Notes: generated from the sequence alone by a model not told the origin. A stretch of 64,000 nucleotides of DNA from Arthrobacter globiformis (GCF_003261175.1 NZ_QLNP01000017.1:62001-126000), one strand, 5' to 3'; shown: positions 18,479 to 28,171, numbered from the stretch's first letter. Made by a program: numbers and translations.

Positions 18479-19417
18479 ATGTCCGGTCTTTATGTGGTCA
18501 CCGGCGCCGGCCCTGTGGGCTGGACGGTGGCGGAGCAACTGGCACAGCGGGGCGAGCGCGTCCGGGTTCTCACCCGCTCCGGCGGCGGGCCCGACCACCC
18601 GCACGTCGAGAAGCTGAAGGCGGATGTCTCCCGCCGCGGTCTGCTGGCTGACGCTTTCAAGGGTGCGGGCGCCGTCTTCCACTGCATCCATGGCTCTTCC
18701 TACAGCGCCGCGGCCTGGGAACGGGAGCTTCCGGCCGCGGAGCAGGCGGTCATGGCAGCGGCAGGCGAGGCGGGCGCCGTCGTCGTATTTCCCGAAAGCC
18801 TTTACTCCTACAGCACTCCGGAACAGGTGATGACCGAAGACAGCCCGCGGGCGGCAACGGGCGGCAAACGCGGCATCCGCGTGGCGCTGCTGCGTGCGCG
18901 GCAGGAGAGCGCCGCGAACACCGTGTCCGTGGTGGCGGGCGACTTCTTCGGTCCCCGCGTCCGGATGGCACACGCCGGCGAGCGCATGGTGCCCGCCGTC
19001 CTCGCCCGTCGCCCGCTGCAGGTGGTGGGAAGCGCGGACCAGCCGCATTCTTTCACCTACGTTCCCGATCTGGCCGCGGCAATGATCAGGGCCGCGGGGA
19101 AGCCCGAGCTGTGGAACCGGGTGCTGCACGCACCCACCAACCCGCCGCTCACGCAGCGTCAGATCGCGCAAACCTTCGCTGCCGCGGCCGGCGTGCCGCT
19201 CCCGAAGGTCCGCGCGGTGCCGGGCTGGGTCCTGCGAACCCTGGGGCTCTTCTCGGCTGACATGCGGGAACTCAGCGAGACTCTCTACCAGTTCCAGCGG
19301 CCGTTCGTGATGGATTCAACGGCCAGCGAGGAGCAGTTTGGACTTTATCCGACTCCCCTGCCAGTGGCAGCCAAGACGACTGTGGAATGGTGGCGTTCCG
19401 AGCTCGCCGCTGGCTGA
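18479..19417 (+). CDS. NAD(P)-dependent epimerase/dehydratase-like oxidoreductase
   Basis: The 312-residue protein belongs to the atypical/extended short-chain dehydrogenase superfamily. The N-terminal nucleotide-binding motif reads VVTGAGPVGWTVAEQLAQRG. The classical YxxxK is only loosely represented by FPESLYSYSTPEQ, so it may be an NmrA-like or atypical member. The start at 18479 is supported by GAAGGAG nine bases upstream. It is controlled by the divergent TetR-type regulator. The substrate is unknown. Confidence 0.82.
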   Translation: MSGLYVVTGAGPVGWTVAEQLAQRGERVRVLTRSGGGPDHPHVEKLKADVSRRGLLADAFKGAGAVFHCIHGSSYSAAAWERELPAAEQAVMAAAGEAGAVVVFPESLYSYSTPEQVMTEDSPRAATGGKRGIRVALLRARQESAANTVSVVAGDFFGPRVRMAHAGERMVPAVLARRPLQVVGSADQPHSFTYVPDLAAAMIRAAGKPELWNRVLHAPTNPPLTQRQIAQTFAAAAGVPLPKVRAVPGWVLRTLGLFSADMRELSETLYQFQRPFVMDSTASEEQFGLYPTPLPVAAKTTVEWWRSELAAG

Positions 19418-19444
19418 GCGAGCCGTGGGGACGCAGGCGGGAAA

Positions 19445-21625
19445 TTAGCGGACGGCAACTTCCGCCGCGCCTTCCACCTTGCTTATTTCCCGCACATCAT
19501 GCCGGCCGAGTTTGCCCGGCCACCAGATGAGCCGGCCCAGGTCGTAGGCCAGGGCCGGTACCAGGAGCGAGCGCACAAGAACGGTGTCCAGCAGCACCCC
19601 GAAGGCCACGATGAAGGCCAGCTGCACGAGGAACATGATGGGAATGACGCCCAGGGCCGCAAATGTAGCAGCCAGGACCACCCCGGCGGACGTGATCACG
19701 CCGCCGGTCACGCCGAGCCCGCGCAGAATCCCGGGGCGGGTCCCGTGCTTCAGCGACTCCTCCCGGACCCGGCTCATCAGGAAGATGTTGTAGTCCACGC
19801 CCAAAGCCACGAGGAACACGAAGCCGAACAGCGGCACCGTCGCGTCGGCTCCGGGAAAGGCCAGGATGTTGTTGAACACGAGGGCGGAAACGCCCATCGC
19901 AGCCGCATAGGAAAGGACCACCGAGGCGACGAGGAGGACGGGCGCCACGACAGACCGCAGCAGCAGCATGAGGATGAGCAGAATCACCGCCAGAACCACG
20001 GGGATGATGGTGGCCAGGTCACGCTGGGCCGTGGTGTTGGTGTCCAGCGCCGTGGCCGTCACGCCGCCGACAAGGGCGTCGGGGTCAACGCTTTTCACGC
20101 TGGCCCGCATCGCTGCCACGGCGTTCTCCGCAGCGTCAGAATCGGCGGCGAAGTCGAGGGTGGCGTTGAGGAGCACCCTGCCGTCGCGCAGGGCCGGGTG
20201 GGCGGGCGCTCCCGGGGCTCCCGTGATGGGCACGTTGCCTTCGGCCAGCAGGTAGGCGGTCCCCACACCGTCGGTGGCCTCAACCTTTTCCAGGACTTCG
20301 GCGGTGTTCCCCTGGCTGGACACAATGACGACGGGACTGCCGCTGCCGGCGTCGAAATGGCGCGCCAGCGCATCCTGCCCGTCGACGGCATTTGAGGCGC
20401 TAAGGATGACGGCCGTCTGCGGCACGCCGTTGGCTTTCAGCTGCAGGACTCCGGCCGAGGCCACAAGCAGCAGGAGCACAGAGGCCACCCACACCATGCG
20501 GGGACGCCGCGACACCAGCGTTCCGATGGCACGCCAGAGCCCCTGCTGGCCCTCCAGCCCGGTGGTCAGTTGCGGCCCACGCGCCTCTTCGGGCAGCAGC
20601 CTGGGCCGGAACGGCCAGAATGCGGCACGCCCCAGGAGTGCTGCGAAGGCAGGAAGCAGGGTGAGCGACGCGAAAAGGGAACAGACGATGCCCGCGGCCG
20701 CCACAGGGCCGAGCGCCTTGTTGGAGTTGAGGTCGGAAAACAGCAGGCACAGCAGGGCGACGGCTACCGTGGCCCCGGATGCCAGGATTGGCGCGAAGGA
20801 GGCGCGCCAGGCGGTGAGCGCGGCGTCGGTGCGGTTGGCCGTGTGCTCGAGTGCCTCACGGAACCGGGCCACATAGAGCAGGGCGTAGTCAGTGGCCGCG
20901 CCGATCACCAGGATGGAGAGGATGCCCTGGCTCTGGCCGTTGAGCTGGATCCAGCCCGCCTTCGCCATGCCGAACACGAGCAGGATGGCGGCACACAGGG
21001 CGAACACCGAGGTCAGCAGCACGGCGAACGGCAGGAGCAGGGACCGGTAGACGACAAGCAGGATGACAAACACCGCAGCCAGCGCGACGAGGAGCAGGAT
21101 TCCGTCGATGCCGGCGAAGGCCCCCGTGAGGTCGGCCGCGAGCCCGGCAGGACCGGTGACGAACGTCTGCGTCCCGTCCGGCGCGTACGCGCGGATCTCG
21201 CTGCGCAACTCTTCGACGGCGTCCGCCGGCTCAGCGGCCGCAACGGACACGATGTACTGCACGGCCTTCTGGTCCTGCGACGGCACCGGGCCCACCACCG
21301 TGCTGCCCACCCGAAGGTCCTCCAGCCTGCTTTTCAGGCCGGCGGCCGCTGCCAGCTGGGCAGGGATGAGGGCACTGCCGCTTTCAATCACGACGACGGC
21401 GGGCACCTCGCCGGAGTCCTGGAACTTTTGCTGCCACTCGCGGGCCTCGGTGGCCTCCGCCCCGGAAGGCAGGAAGGATGCCTGGTCATTGGACGAGACC
21501 TCATCCAGCCTGCCGAACGTGGGCCCGCCAACACCGGCAATGGCAACCCAGCCGACGACGAGGACTACGGGAATGAGCCACCGAAGCCAGAACGGGATGC
21601 TCGAGGCGCGGGCTACCTGCTTCAT
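19445..21625 (-). CDS. MMPL/RND-family exporter
   Basis: The 726-residue membrane protein has the duplicated MMPL plan. After an N-terminal helix comes a large extracytoplasmic loop, five helices (about 175-370), a further helix near 400, a second large loop, and five C-terminal helices (about 560-720). Conserved blocks ATDYALLYVARFREAL and GVDYNIFLMSRVREE are the proton-relay regions, each with an Asp followed by Tyr. Such proteins export lipids or hydrophobic drugs using proton motive force. The ATG at 21623-21625 follows AGGAGGTC; an earlier in-frame ATG pair overlaps the operator. It is divergent from the MarR gene and is probably its target. Confidence 0.92.
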   Translation of the reverse strand: MKQVARASSIPFWLRWLIPVVLVVGWVAIAGVGGPTFGRLDEVSSNDQASFLPSGAEATEAREWQQKFQDSGEVPAVVVIESGSALIPAQLAAAAGLKSRLEDLRVGSTVVGPVPSQDQKAVQYIVSVAAAEPADAVEELRSEIRAYAPDGTQTFVTGPAGLAADLTGAFAGIDGILLLVALAAVFVILLVVYRSLLLPFAVLLTSVFALCAAILLVFGMAKAGWIQLNGQSQGILSILVIGAATDYALLYVARFREALEHTANRTDAALTAWRASFAPILASGATVAVALLCLLFSDLNSNKALGPVAAAGIVCSLFASLTLLPAFAALLGRAAFWPFRPRLLPEEARGPQLTTGLEGQQGLWRAIGTLVSRRPRMVWVASVLLLLVASAGVLQLKANGVPQTAVILSASNAVDGQDALARHFDAGSGSPVVIVSSQGNTAEVLEKVEATDGVGTAYLLAEGNVPITGAPGAPAHPALRDGRVLLNATLDFAADSDAAENAVAAMRASVKSVDPDALVGGVTATALDTNTTAQRDLATIIPVVLAVILLILMLLLRSVVAPVLLVASVVLSYAAAMGVSALVFNNILAFPGADATVPLFGFVFLVALGVDYNIFLMSRVREESLKHGTRPGILRGLGVTGGVITSAGVVLAATFAALGVIPIMFLVQLAFIVAFGVLLDTVLVRSLLVPALAYDLGRLIWWPGKLGRHDVREISKVEGAAEVAVR

Positions 21626-21686
21626 GTGGAAGACCTCCTGGCGCGACAGCCATCCGGGCCGTCGTCGATATTGTTCCATCATAAAC

Positions 21687-21705
21687 TATCTCTACCATGG
21701 AGATA
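21687..21705. promoter_or_regulatory. Candidate MarR operator
   Basis: TATCTC-N7-GAGATA is an inverted repeat with perfect six-base arms. It lies between the divergent MMPL exporter and MarR-type regulator genes, which is the usual position for a MarR operator. Confidence 0.65.
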
Positions 21706-21779
21706 TGGCTACTTTCCCCCTGAAGGCGCGCTCCCGGGCGGTAAACTCCGGAAGGCAACATTGAGGAGAGGAGGTGGAC

Positions 21780-22298
21780 GTGGCCGAAAAGCCTGGCACC
21801 CCGCGGCAGCCCGACGGGCCGGCCGCCTCCGCCCCAGGGGGCGCGCAGCACCCCCTGGTACGGCTGCTTCAGGAGTTCACCCTGGAGGCCAACCGCTACG
21901 TCGACTCTGCCGGCGGCCGGAACGACATGCACAGGACGGACCTCAACGCCCTCGCCGCCGTCATGCGGCACGCAGCGAATGGCGACGTCGCAACTCCGGG
22001 AACCCTGCGGAAGGAGCTGAACCTCAGCTCCCCGGCCACCACGGCGCTGATTGACCGGCTGTGCGGCTCCGGGCACCTGGTCCGCGTCCGCGAAGGCCAG
22101 GACCGGCGGCAGGTGCAGCTCCGGATGACGGAGAAGGCGTACCGCGACGGCTCAGCCATGTTCCTGCCCCTTGCCCGCCACATGGGCAGGGCCATGGCCG
22201 GATTCACGGAGCAGGAATTGGAGACGGCCGCCCGGTTCATGGACGCGATGATCGCGGCCACGGTCCAAGCCAGCCAGGAGGCCTCCGGCGCGCCATAA
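21780..22298 (+). CDS. MarR-family transcriptional regulator
   Basis: A protein of about 172 residues with a MarR winged helix-turn-helix. The recognition region is TPGTLRKELNLSSPATTALIDRL, with the wing VRVREGQDRRQVQLRMTEKA. Two GTG codons are possible starts (21774 and 21780). The second is preferred because AGGAGG lies five bases before it. It probably controls the divergent exporter through the palindrome at 21687-21705 and would be released by a substrate of the pump. Confidence 0.88.
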   Translation: MAEKPGTPRQPDGPAASAPGGAQHPLVRLLQEFTLEANRYVDSAGGRNDMHRTDLNALAAVMRHAANGDVATPGTLRKELNLSSPATTALIDRLCGSGHLVRVREGQDRRQVQLRMTEKAYRDGSAMFLPLARHMGRAMAGFTEQELETAARFMDAMIAATVQASQEASGAP

Positions 22299-22350
22299 CG
22301 GCCCCCTCCTGCTACCTGCCCGAAATGTTGAGAAGGAGTAGCGTTTCCCT

Positions 22351-23163
22351 ATGAGCACGCAGCCGGAAGATGTCTATACTCACGGCCACCACGAGTCCGT
22401 GGTCCGGGCCCATGCCTCGCGGACGGCGGAAAATTCGGCCGCGTTCGTCCTCCCGCACCTCACTCGGGGCGTATCAGTGCTCGACGTCGGGTGCGGGCCC
22501 GGCAGCATCACGTGCGACTTCGCGATTCTGGTCGCACCCGGAAAAGTGACAGGGCTGGATCGCTCCCCCGATGTGATCACCCACGCCCGCGAACTGGCGG
22601 CCGACCGCGGCATTGAGAACGTTGAGTTTGTGGCAGGCAACATCTACGACCTTGACTTCGAGGACGACACCTTCGATGTGGTCCACGCCCACCAGGTCCT
22701 GCAGCACCTGACGGATCCGGTAGAGGCGTTGCGGGAAATGCGGCGGGTGGCAAGGCCCGGCGGCATCGTGGCGGTACGCGATGCCGATTTCCACGGCATG
22801 AGCTGGTATCCCGCCATCCCCGAACTCGACGAGTGGATGGACCTCTACCAGCGGATCGCGCGCCGGAACGGTGCCGAGCCCGACGCCGGCCGCCGGCTGG
22901 TCTCGTGGGCCCAGGCCGCCGGCTTCACGGACGTTGCGCCCACCAGCAGCAACTGGCTCTACGCCACCGGGCAGCAGCGCCGCTGGCAGGCCAGGGTGTG
23001 GGGCCAACGCGTGCTGCATTCGGCCTTCGCGGAGCAGGCCCTCGAGTACGGCTTCGCCCAGGAGGCAGACCTCACGCGCATCTCGGCCGGCTGGCACCGC
23101 TGGGGCTCCACCGACGACGGCTGGTTCCTCATTCCCAACGGAGAGGTCATCGCCCGGGCCTGA
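22351..23163 (+). CDS. Class I SAM-dependent methyltransferase
   Basis: The 270-residue protein has the Rossmann-like methyltransferase core. Motif I is VSVLDVGCGPGSITCDF (residues 41-57), the acidic motif II is TGLDRSPDVI, and motif IV is FDVVHAHQVLQHL. It resembles the UbiE/Methyltransf_11 group in length and order. The substrate is not identifiable. AAGGAG lies 12 bases before the ATG. It stands between the MarR gene and a LysE-type exporter with no clear operon partner. Confidence 0.88.
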   Translation: MSTQPEDVYTHGHHESVVRAHASRTAENSAAFVLPHLTRGVSVLDVGCGPGSITCDFAILVAPGKVTGLDRSPDVITHARELAADRGIENVEFVAGNIYDLDFEDDTFDVVHAHQVLQHLTDPVEALREMRRVARPGGIVAVRDADFHGMSWYPAIPELDEWMDLYQRIARRNGAEPDAGRRLVSWAQAAGFTDVAPTSSNWLYATGQQRRWQARVWGQRVLHSAFAEQALEYGFAQEADLTRISAGWHRWGSTDDGWFLIPNGEVIARA

Positions 23164-23214
23164 GGCCCACTCCGGCGTAATCGCCTTGCGGCACAGCCCA
23201 CCTCGCGGACCGAC

Positions 23215-23220
23215 TAAACT
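23215..23220 (+). promoter_or_regulatory. -10 element of a leaderless promoter (LysE-type gene)
   Basis: TAAACT is followed by exactly six bases and then the GTG start, with no ribosome-binding site. RNA synthesis would therefore begin at or next to the start codon. Confidence 0.55.
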
Positions 23221-23226
23221 TGATGG

Positions 23227-23850
23227 GTGCAATTCTCCTTGTGGCTGGCCCTTGCGGGCGCCGGCGCCCTCATCAGCTTCACTCCGGGCGCAGGCGCCAT
23301 CAACACCATGAGCAACTCGCTGACCGCGGGGTTCAAGCGCTCCATCTGGGGCATCCTCGGGCAGCAGGCCGCCCTGATTCTGCATGTCATCGTAGTGGCC
23401 CTGGGCGTCGGCGTCCTGGTTGCCGGCTCCCCCGTAGCCTTCAATGCCATCCGCTACGCCGGCGCCGCGTACCTGGTGTACCTCGGCATCCGGCAGTTCC
23501 TGCGCAAGCCGGACCTGGACCAGGAGAAGGTTGCCGCACTCCGGAACGAGCCCGCCTGGTCCATGTTCCGCCGGGGCCTGTGGGTCAACCTGCTCAACCC
23601 CAAGGCCATCGTGTTCTTCCTGGCCTTCATGCCGCAGTTCATCCGGCCCGCCAGCCCGCTCCTGCCCCAGTACGCGGTGCTTGCGGCAACCGTGGTCCTC
23701 ATCGACGTCCTCGTCATGTGGTTCTTCTTCGCAGCGGCGGCAAAATCGTTCCAGCGCTTTACCCACAACCCTCGCGGCCAAACCCTGCTCAACAGGATTT
23801 TCGGCGTCCTGTTCGTCGCGGTAGGCGTGCTGCTGGCGTTCATCCACTAG
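23227..23850 (+). CDS. LysE/RhtB-family amino acid exporter
   Basis: The 207-residue membrane protein has about six hydrophobic helices. It opens with the family signature ISFTPGAGAINTMSNSLTAG, close to the PGP motif region of LysE/RhtB exporters, and includes FRRGLWVNLLNPKAIVFFLA, a strongly conserved block. These proteins export amino acids or homoserine-like molecules. The GTG start has no Shine-Dalgarno and lies six bases after TAAACT, so the message is probably leaderless. Confidence 0.9.
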   Translation: MQFSLWLALAGAGALISFTPGAGAINTMSNSLTAGFKRSIWGILGQQAALILHVIVVALGVGVLVAGSPVAFNAIRYAGAAYLVYLGIRQFLRKPDLDQEKVAALRNEPAWSMFRRGLWVNLLNPKAIVFFLAFMPQFIRPASPLLPQYAVLAATVVLIDVLVMWFFFAAAAKSFQRFTHNPRGQTLLNRIFGVLFVAVGVLLAFIH

Positions 23851-23966
23851 CCCCGGAGCGCCTCCCGCGCAATCTTGTGACAGGAAAACCAGCAAACTTT
23901 ACGCGGGTTGTCGATAATAAGCTCACTTACTAGCCAAGCGGGGCCGGCATCCTCCATGCTTAGCCC

Positions 23967-24611
23967 ATGAACTCAACGACGAGCCCATACCGCGTCATCG
24001 CCGTCTGTACCGGCAACATCTGCCGCTCGCCCATGGCCGAGCTGATGCTGAGTGCCGCCTTCGCAGAAGCCGGGCTCGGCGACCTCGTGACCGTCGATTC
24101 CGCAGGCACCACCGCCTACGAGGCCGGACGTCCCATCGACCCACGGGCGGCACGGAAACTCACCACCCACAACCTTTTGTCGGACCGGCACGTTGCACGG
24201 GAATGGCGCCCCGAGTGGTACACCGAGCGGCACCTGATACTGGCGCTGGACGTGGACCACTACGGTTGGCTCCGGGCCTCCGCCCCGGATGACCAGGCAC
24301 TCTCCCGGATCCGCATGCTCCGCAGCTTCGACCCCGCCCTGGCGGACGGTGATCCCCTGGAGCAGGGCATCGAGGACCCCTGGTACGGCGGCCACGCTGA
24401 CTTCGAGGCCGTGTGGGACCAGGTCCAGGCGGCGGTCCCGGGCATCGTCCGCTACGTGCAGGACGCGATCGCGAATGACGGCAACGCGGCGCCGGTCCGG
24501 ATCGATGACCGCCGGGCACGCAACGGCAAGCGCCACAGCCACCCTGCCGGCAGCCGCCCGCTTCACAACGTCCAGGTTCAGGACAGCCAGCAGGTACGCT
24601 CTATTTCATGA
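23967..24611 (+). CDS. Low-molecular-weight protein-tyrosine phosphatase
   Basis: The 214-residue phosphatase has the P-loop CTGNICRS at residues 14-21 (catalytic Cys14 and Arg20). The general-acid loop is IEDPWYGG, in the usual place near the domain end. The catalytic domain covers about 160 residues; the remaining 50 form a basic, low-complexity tail not typical of the family. Such enzymes dephosphorylate tyrosine kinases that control polysaccharide synthesis, or arsenate-type substrates. The stop overlaps the next ATG by 4 bp, so it is coupled to the P-loop/PabB fusion gene. Confidence 0.9.
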   Translation: MNSTTSPYRVIAVCTGNICRSPMAELMLSAAFAEAGLGDLVTVDSAGTTAYEAGRPIDPRAARKLTTHNLLSDRHVAREWRPEWYTERHLILALDVDHYGWLRASAPDDQALSRIRMLRSFDPALADGDPLEQGIEDPWYGGHADFEAVWDQVQAAVPGIVRYVQDAIANDGNAAPVRIDDRRARNGKRHSHPAGSRPLHNVQVQDSQQVRSIS

Positions 24612-26677
24612 CCCCCGCACCTGTGATCATCGCCATTGACGGGCGGTCCGGCGCAGGTAAAACCACATTGGCCATCGAACTCGCAGCCACGCTGCGGAAC
24701 CACCACAAGGTCTCACTGTTCCATCTGGAGGACATCTATCCCGGCTGGGACGGGCTGTCCGCCGGCATCGAACGCTACGTCACCACGGTGCTGGCTCCCC
24801 TGAGCCGCGGCGAAGCGGCGTCGTGGGTTAGCTGGGACTGGAAAAACAATAACGACGGCGACCCGCGGGTCACCCTTCCCGCCGAGATCGTGATCGTCGA
24901 GGGCGTTGGCGCAGCTGCAGCCGCCGCCAGGCCGCATCTGGACGCCGTCATCTGGGCGGACGCCTCCGACGGCGAGCGCCGCACCCGCGCGCTGGCACGT
25001 GACGGCGAGACGTACGGGCCGTTCTGGGACCAGTGGGCCAGCCAGGAGGCGGAGCTCCTGGCCGCCGACGACATCCCGCAGCGTGCCCATGTCCGGGTCC
25101 TCAACCGCGCCGACGGCACCGCCCCCGCGGACGCCCTGCAGGCGCTGACCTACCTCCCGGCGCTCACCACAGCGTTGGTTCCCGAACTGTCCGCGCGGCG
25201 CGGCCTGCGCCTGCTGTCCGAACGGATCGACGCCAGCCCCGATCCCGCCGCGCTCTTCCGGGCGCTGTACGGAACGTCCGACAACGCGGTCTGGCTGGAC
25301 TCCTCCCTGCGCACGGCCGGCACGGACGGTCCCGGCAGGGAAACTCCCGCCGCGGAACGCAGCCGCTTCAGTATTCTGGCGGACGACGGCGGCACGTTCG
25401 GCCAGTCCGTCCTGCACAATTCCGGCGTCACCCGGGTCACCGCCGGGTGCGCCACGGCCCACGTGTCCGGACCGTTCTTCCGCTGGCTGGAGACGGTGTG
25501 GGGACGGAAGGCGGTGCGCGCCCCGGAAGATTACCCGTGCGACTTCGCACTGGGCTGGCTGGGCTACCTCGGCTATGAGCTGAAGCGTGAAACCGGCGGC
25601 CAGGACATCCCCGCGGACACGCCTGATGCTGGGCTGATCTTCGCCGGCCGGGGCGTGGTCCTGGACCACACGGACAACACGGTGTGGCTGCTTGCCCTCG
25701 ACGCGCCGGACGCCGCCGGCTGGCTCGACCGCGCCCGAGATGCGGTCACTGACGCTGTGGCTAGCGCCCCTGTAGGCGGCGGCAGCAACGGCGTCGTACT
25801 TCCAGCGGCCCATGGCAAGGCGCCGGCATTTGCCGGCCGCGACAGCGAGGCGAGCTACAAGCGCAAGATCACCGAGGCCCAGCACCAGATCGCCGAGGGG
25901 AACACCTACGAGGTCTGCCTCACCACCACCCTCGCGGCAGAGGTGCCGGCGCTCGACCCGTGGGCGGCGTACCTTGCCCTGCGCCGGCGGAACCCGGCAC
26001 CGTTCGCGAGCTACCTGCGGTTCGGCGGCCTCACGGTGGCCAGCACCTCACCGGAGCGCTTCCTGCGGATAGCGTCCGACGGCGGCATGCGCGCCGAGCC
26101 GATCAAGGGCACCCGCCGCCGGGCTGCTGACCCGGACACCGATGCTGCCCTCCGTCATGACCTGGCCACGTCCCTCAAGGACCGGGCGGAGAACATCATG
26201 ATCGTGGATCTGCTCCGGAACGATCTCAGCCACTTCGCCGAACCGGGGTCGGTCACGGTCAGCCGGCTGTGCGAGATCGAAAGCTACGCCACGGTTCACC
26301 AGCTGGTGAGCACCATCGACGCCGTTCTCCTGCCGGGGTCGCCGCGGGCCGAGGCGGTGGCTGCCTGCTTCCCGGCCGGCTCCATGACCGGGGCGCCGAA
26401 GGTCAGCACCATGGCCATCCTGGACCGGCTGGAGGAGGGTCCGCGCGGAGTCTATTCGGGGGCCATCGGGTACTTCTCGCTGAATGGGGCCACGGATCTG
26501 GCGGTGGCCATCCGCACCCTGGTGGTGCAGAACGGCGGCGAAGGCGAAAAGATCCGGCTCAGTCTCGGCGTCGGCGGCGCCATCACGGCTGACTCCGTGC
26601 CGCAGGACGAGTACGAGGAAATTCGAACCAAGGCCTACGGCGTACTCTCCACCCTGGGTTCCACCTTCCCGGAGTGA
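24608..26677 (+). CDS. pabB: P-loop kinase-like domain fused to aminodeoxychorismate synthase component I
   Basis: The 689-residue protein is a fusion. Residues 1-215 are a uridine-kinase-like P-loop NTPase, with Walker A GRSGAGKT at 12-19 and a probable Walker B in EIVIVEGVG near 96. Residues 225-689 are a PabB/TrpE-type chorismate-binding enzyme: an N-terminal part with LGWLGYLGYELKRE, then the catalytic block. Lys500 in EPIKGTRRR is the PabB-type residue; anthranilate synthases have Ala at this point. ENIMIVDLLRNDLS and GSMTGAPKVSTM follow. PabB aminates chorismate on the way to p-aminobenzoate and folate, with a glutaminase subunit not encoded here. PabC lies 1.6 kb downstream. The function of the kinase-like part is unknown. 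Confidence 0.9.
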   Translation: MTPAPVIIAIDGRSGAGKTTLAIELAATLRNHHKVSLFHLEDIYPGWDGLSAGIERYVTTVLAPLSRGEAASWVSWDWKNNNDGDPRVTLPAEIVIVEGVGAAAAAARPHLDAVIWADASDGERRTRALARDGETYGPFWDQWASQEAELLAADDIPQRAHVRVLNRADGTAPADALQALTYLPALTTALVPELSARRGLRLLSERIDASPDPAALFRALYGTSDNAVWLDSSLRTAGTDGPGRETPAAERSRFSILADDGGTFGQSVLHNSGVTRVTAGCATAHVSGPFFRWLETVWGRKAVRAPEDYPCDFALGWLGYLGYELKRETGGQDIPADTPDAGLIFAGRGVVLDHTDNTVWLLALDAPDAAGWLDRARDAVTDAVASAPVGGGSNGVVLPAAHGKAPAFAGRDSEASYKRKITEAQHQIAEGNTYEVCLTTTLAAEVPALDPWAAYLALRRRNPAPFASYLRFGGLTVASTSPERFLRIASDGGMRAEPIKGTRRRAADPDTDAALRHDLATSLKDRAENIMIVDLLRNDLSHFAEPGSVTVSRLCEIESYATVHQLVSTIDAVLLPGSPRAEAVAACFPAGSMTGAPKVSTMAILDRLEEGPRGVYSGAIGYFSLNGATDLAVAIRTLVVQNGGEGEKIRLSLGVGGAITADSVPQDEYEEIRTKAYGVLSTLGSTFPE

Positions 26678-26695
26678 GTTTTCAGTGGCCGGGCG

Positions 26696-28171
26696 CTATT
26701 GGACCGTGGCCGTGAGGCGGGCGACGTTGTCCACGTACCTTGCTGCGAGGGGTCGGCGCATCCAGTCCTCAAGCCTGAGCTCGTGTGAGATGTCACGGTA
26801 GGTGTCCTCTACCGCGCGCATGCTGTTGACGGCGTCTGCACCCAGCAGCATCACCGACACCTCCAGGTTGAGCGAGAAGGACCGCATGTCCATGTTGCTG
26901 GAGCCCAGGACCGCCACTTCGTCGTCGATGGTGAAGTGCTTGGCATGGAGCACGAACGGCGCCTTGTAGAGGTAGATCCGGACGCCGGCCCGCAGCAGGG
27001 CCTCGTAGTAGGACTGCTGGGCGTGGTGGACCAGGAACTGGTCGCCCTTCTCGGAGACGAACAGTTCCACGTCAACCCCGCGCTGGGCCGCCGTGGTGAT
27101 GGCGTAGAGCAGGGAATCGTCCGGCACGAAGTAGGGGCTGCAGACGGAAATCCGGTGCTGCGCCGAGTAGATCAGTGTGTTGAAGAGCCGGAGGTTGTTC
27201 TCGGTAGTGAAGCCGGGCCCGCTGGGCACCACCTGGGCCGTGACGCCGCCCGCCAAGGGCTCGGCAGTCACCTGCAGCTGGTCCTCGAGTGACTCGTCCG
27301 TTTCGCTGAGCCAGTCCGTGGCAAAGACAACATTGAGCGTAGGAACGATCGGGCCCCGCAGGCAGGCCATCAGCTCGATCCACTCCCGGCCTGCCTTGCG
27401 GTGCTTGGGATTGTTGTAGGAGGGCTCGATCAGGTTCTGCGATCCCGTGAACGCGACTTCGCCGTCGATCACCATGATCTTGCGGTGGTTCCGCAGGTCC
27501 GGCCGGCGCCACTGGCCGTGGATGGGCAGCAGCGGCAGCATCCGCCGCCACTGGATGCGGCTCGCCTTGAGCCGTTTCAGAAGCTTCTTGTACCCCTTCA
27601 CGCGCAGGGTTCCGATGTGGTCGAACAGCACTCGCACCTGGACGCCGCGGTCCGCCGCCTCCTCGAGGGCCGTGAGGAGGTCGTCCGTGACGTGGTCCGT
27701 GCTCATGATGTAAAACTCGGCGTTGACGAACCGCTTGGCTTTCCGCACGGCCTCTGTCATGGCGCGGATGGAGTCCGGATAGCCGGGTATCAGCTCCACC
27801 TGGTTGCCGTCCACCAGCGGGATCGACCCGAGCCGGCGGTTGAGTTCGGCCGCGGACCGGACCCATTCGGGGCCGGAATACTCACTGGCGACGTCGGAAA
27901 GCGCCGCGCTGCCGGCACGGACCCGCTCGTTGACCAGCTGCTGCTGCTCGATGCGGCGTCTGGACAGCTTGAAGTTGCCGAAGAGCAGGAAGAGGATCAG
28001 CCCCAGCGCCGGCACAAAGAAGATGCCCAGCAGCCAGGCCATGGCCGTGGTGGGCCGCCGGTTGCCCGGGATGATGCCCACGGCCAGGACCCTGATGACC
28101 AGATCCACGCCGCTGAGCAGCAGGATCAGCCATGCCGGCAGTGTTTCCGCCAGCGGAAATGGCCACAACAC
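26696..28171 (-). CDS. cls: Cardiolipin synthase (phospholipase D family)
   Basis: The 491-residue membrane enzyme has two N-terminal transmembrane helices (about residues 10-28 and 40-65). Two phospholipase D motifs follow: HRKIMVIDGEVAFTGSQN near residue 230 and HAKHFTIDDEVAVLGSSN near 412. It joins phosphatidylglycerol units into cardiolipin at the membrane. Length and order match bacterial ClsA-type enzymes. It starts with GTG and is convergent with the pabB fusion gene, whose stop is 18 bp away. Confidence 0.93.
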   Translation of the reverse strand: MLWPFPLAETLPAWLILLLSGVDLVIRVLAVGIIPGNRRPTTAMAWLLGIFFVPALGLILFLLFGNFKLSRRRIEQQQLVNERVRAGSAALSDVASEYSGPEWVRSAAELNRRLGSIPLVDGNQVELIPGYPDSIRAMTEAVRKAKRFVNAEFYIMSTDHVTDDLLTALEEAADRGVQVRVLFDHIGTLRVKGYKKLLKRLKASRIQWRRMLPLLPIHGQWRRPDLRNHRKIMVIDGEVAFTGSQNLIEPSYNNPKHRKAGREWIELMACLRGPIVPTLNVVFATDWLSETDESLEDQLQVTAEPLAGGVTAQVVPSGPGFTTENNLRLFNTLIYSAQHRISVCSPYFVPDDSLLYAITTAAQRGVDVELFVSEKGDQFLVHHAQQSYYEALLRAGVRIYLYKAPFVLHAKHFTIDDEVAVLGSSNMDMRSFSLNLEVSVMLLGADAVNSMRAVEDTYRDISHELRLEDWMRRPLAARYVDNVARLTATVQ

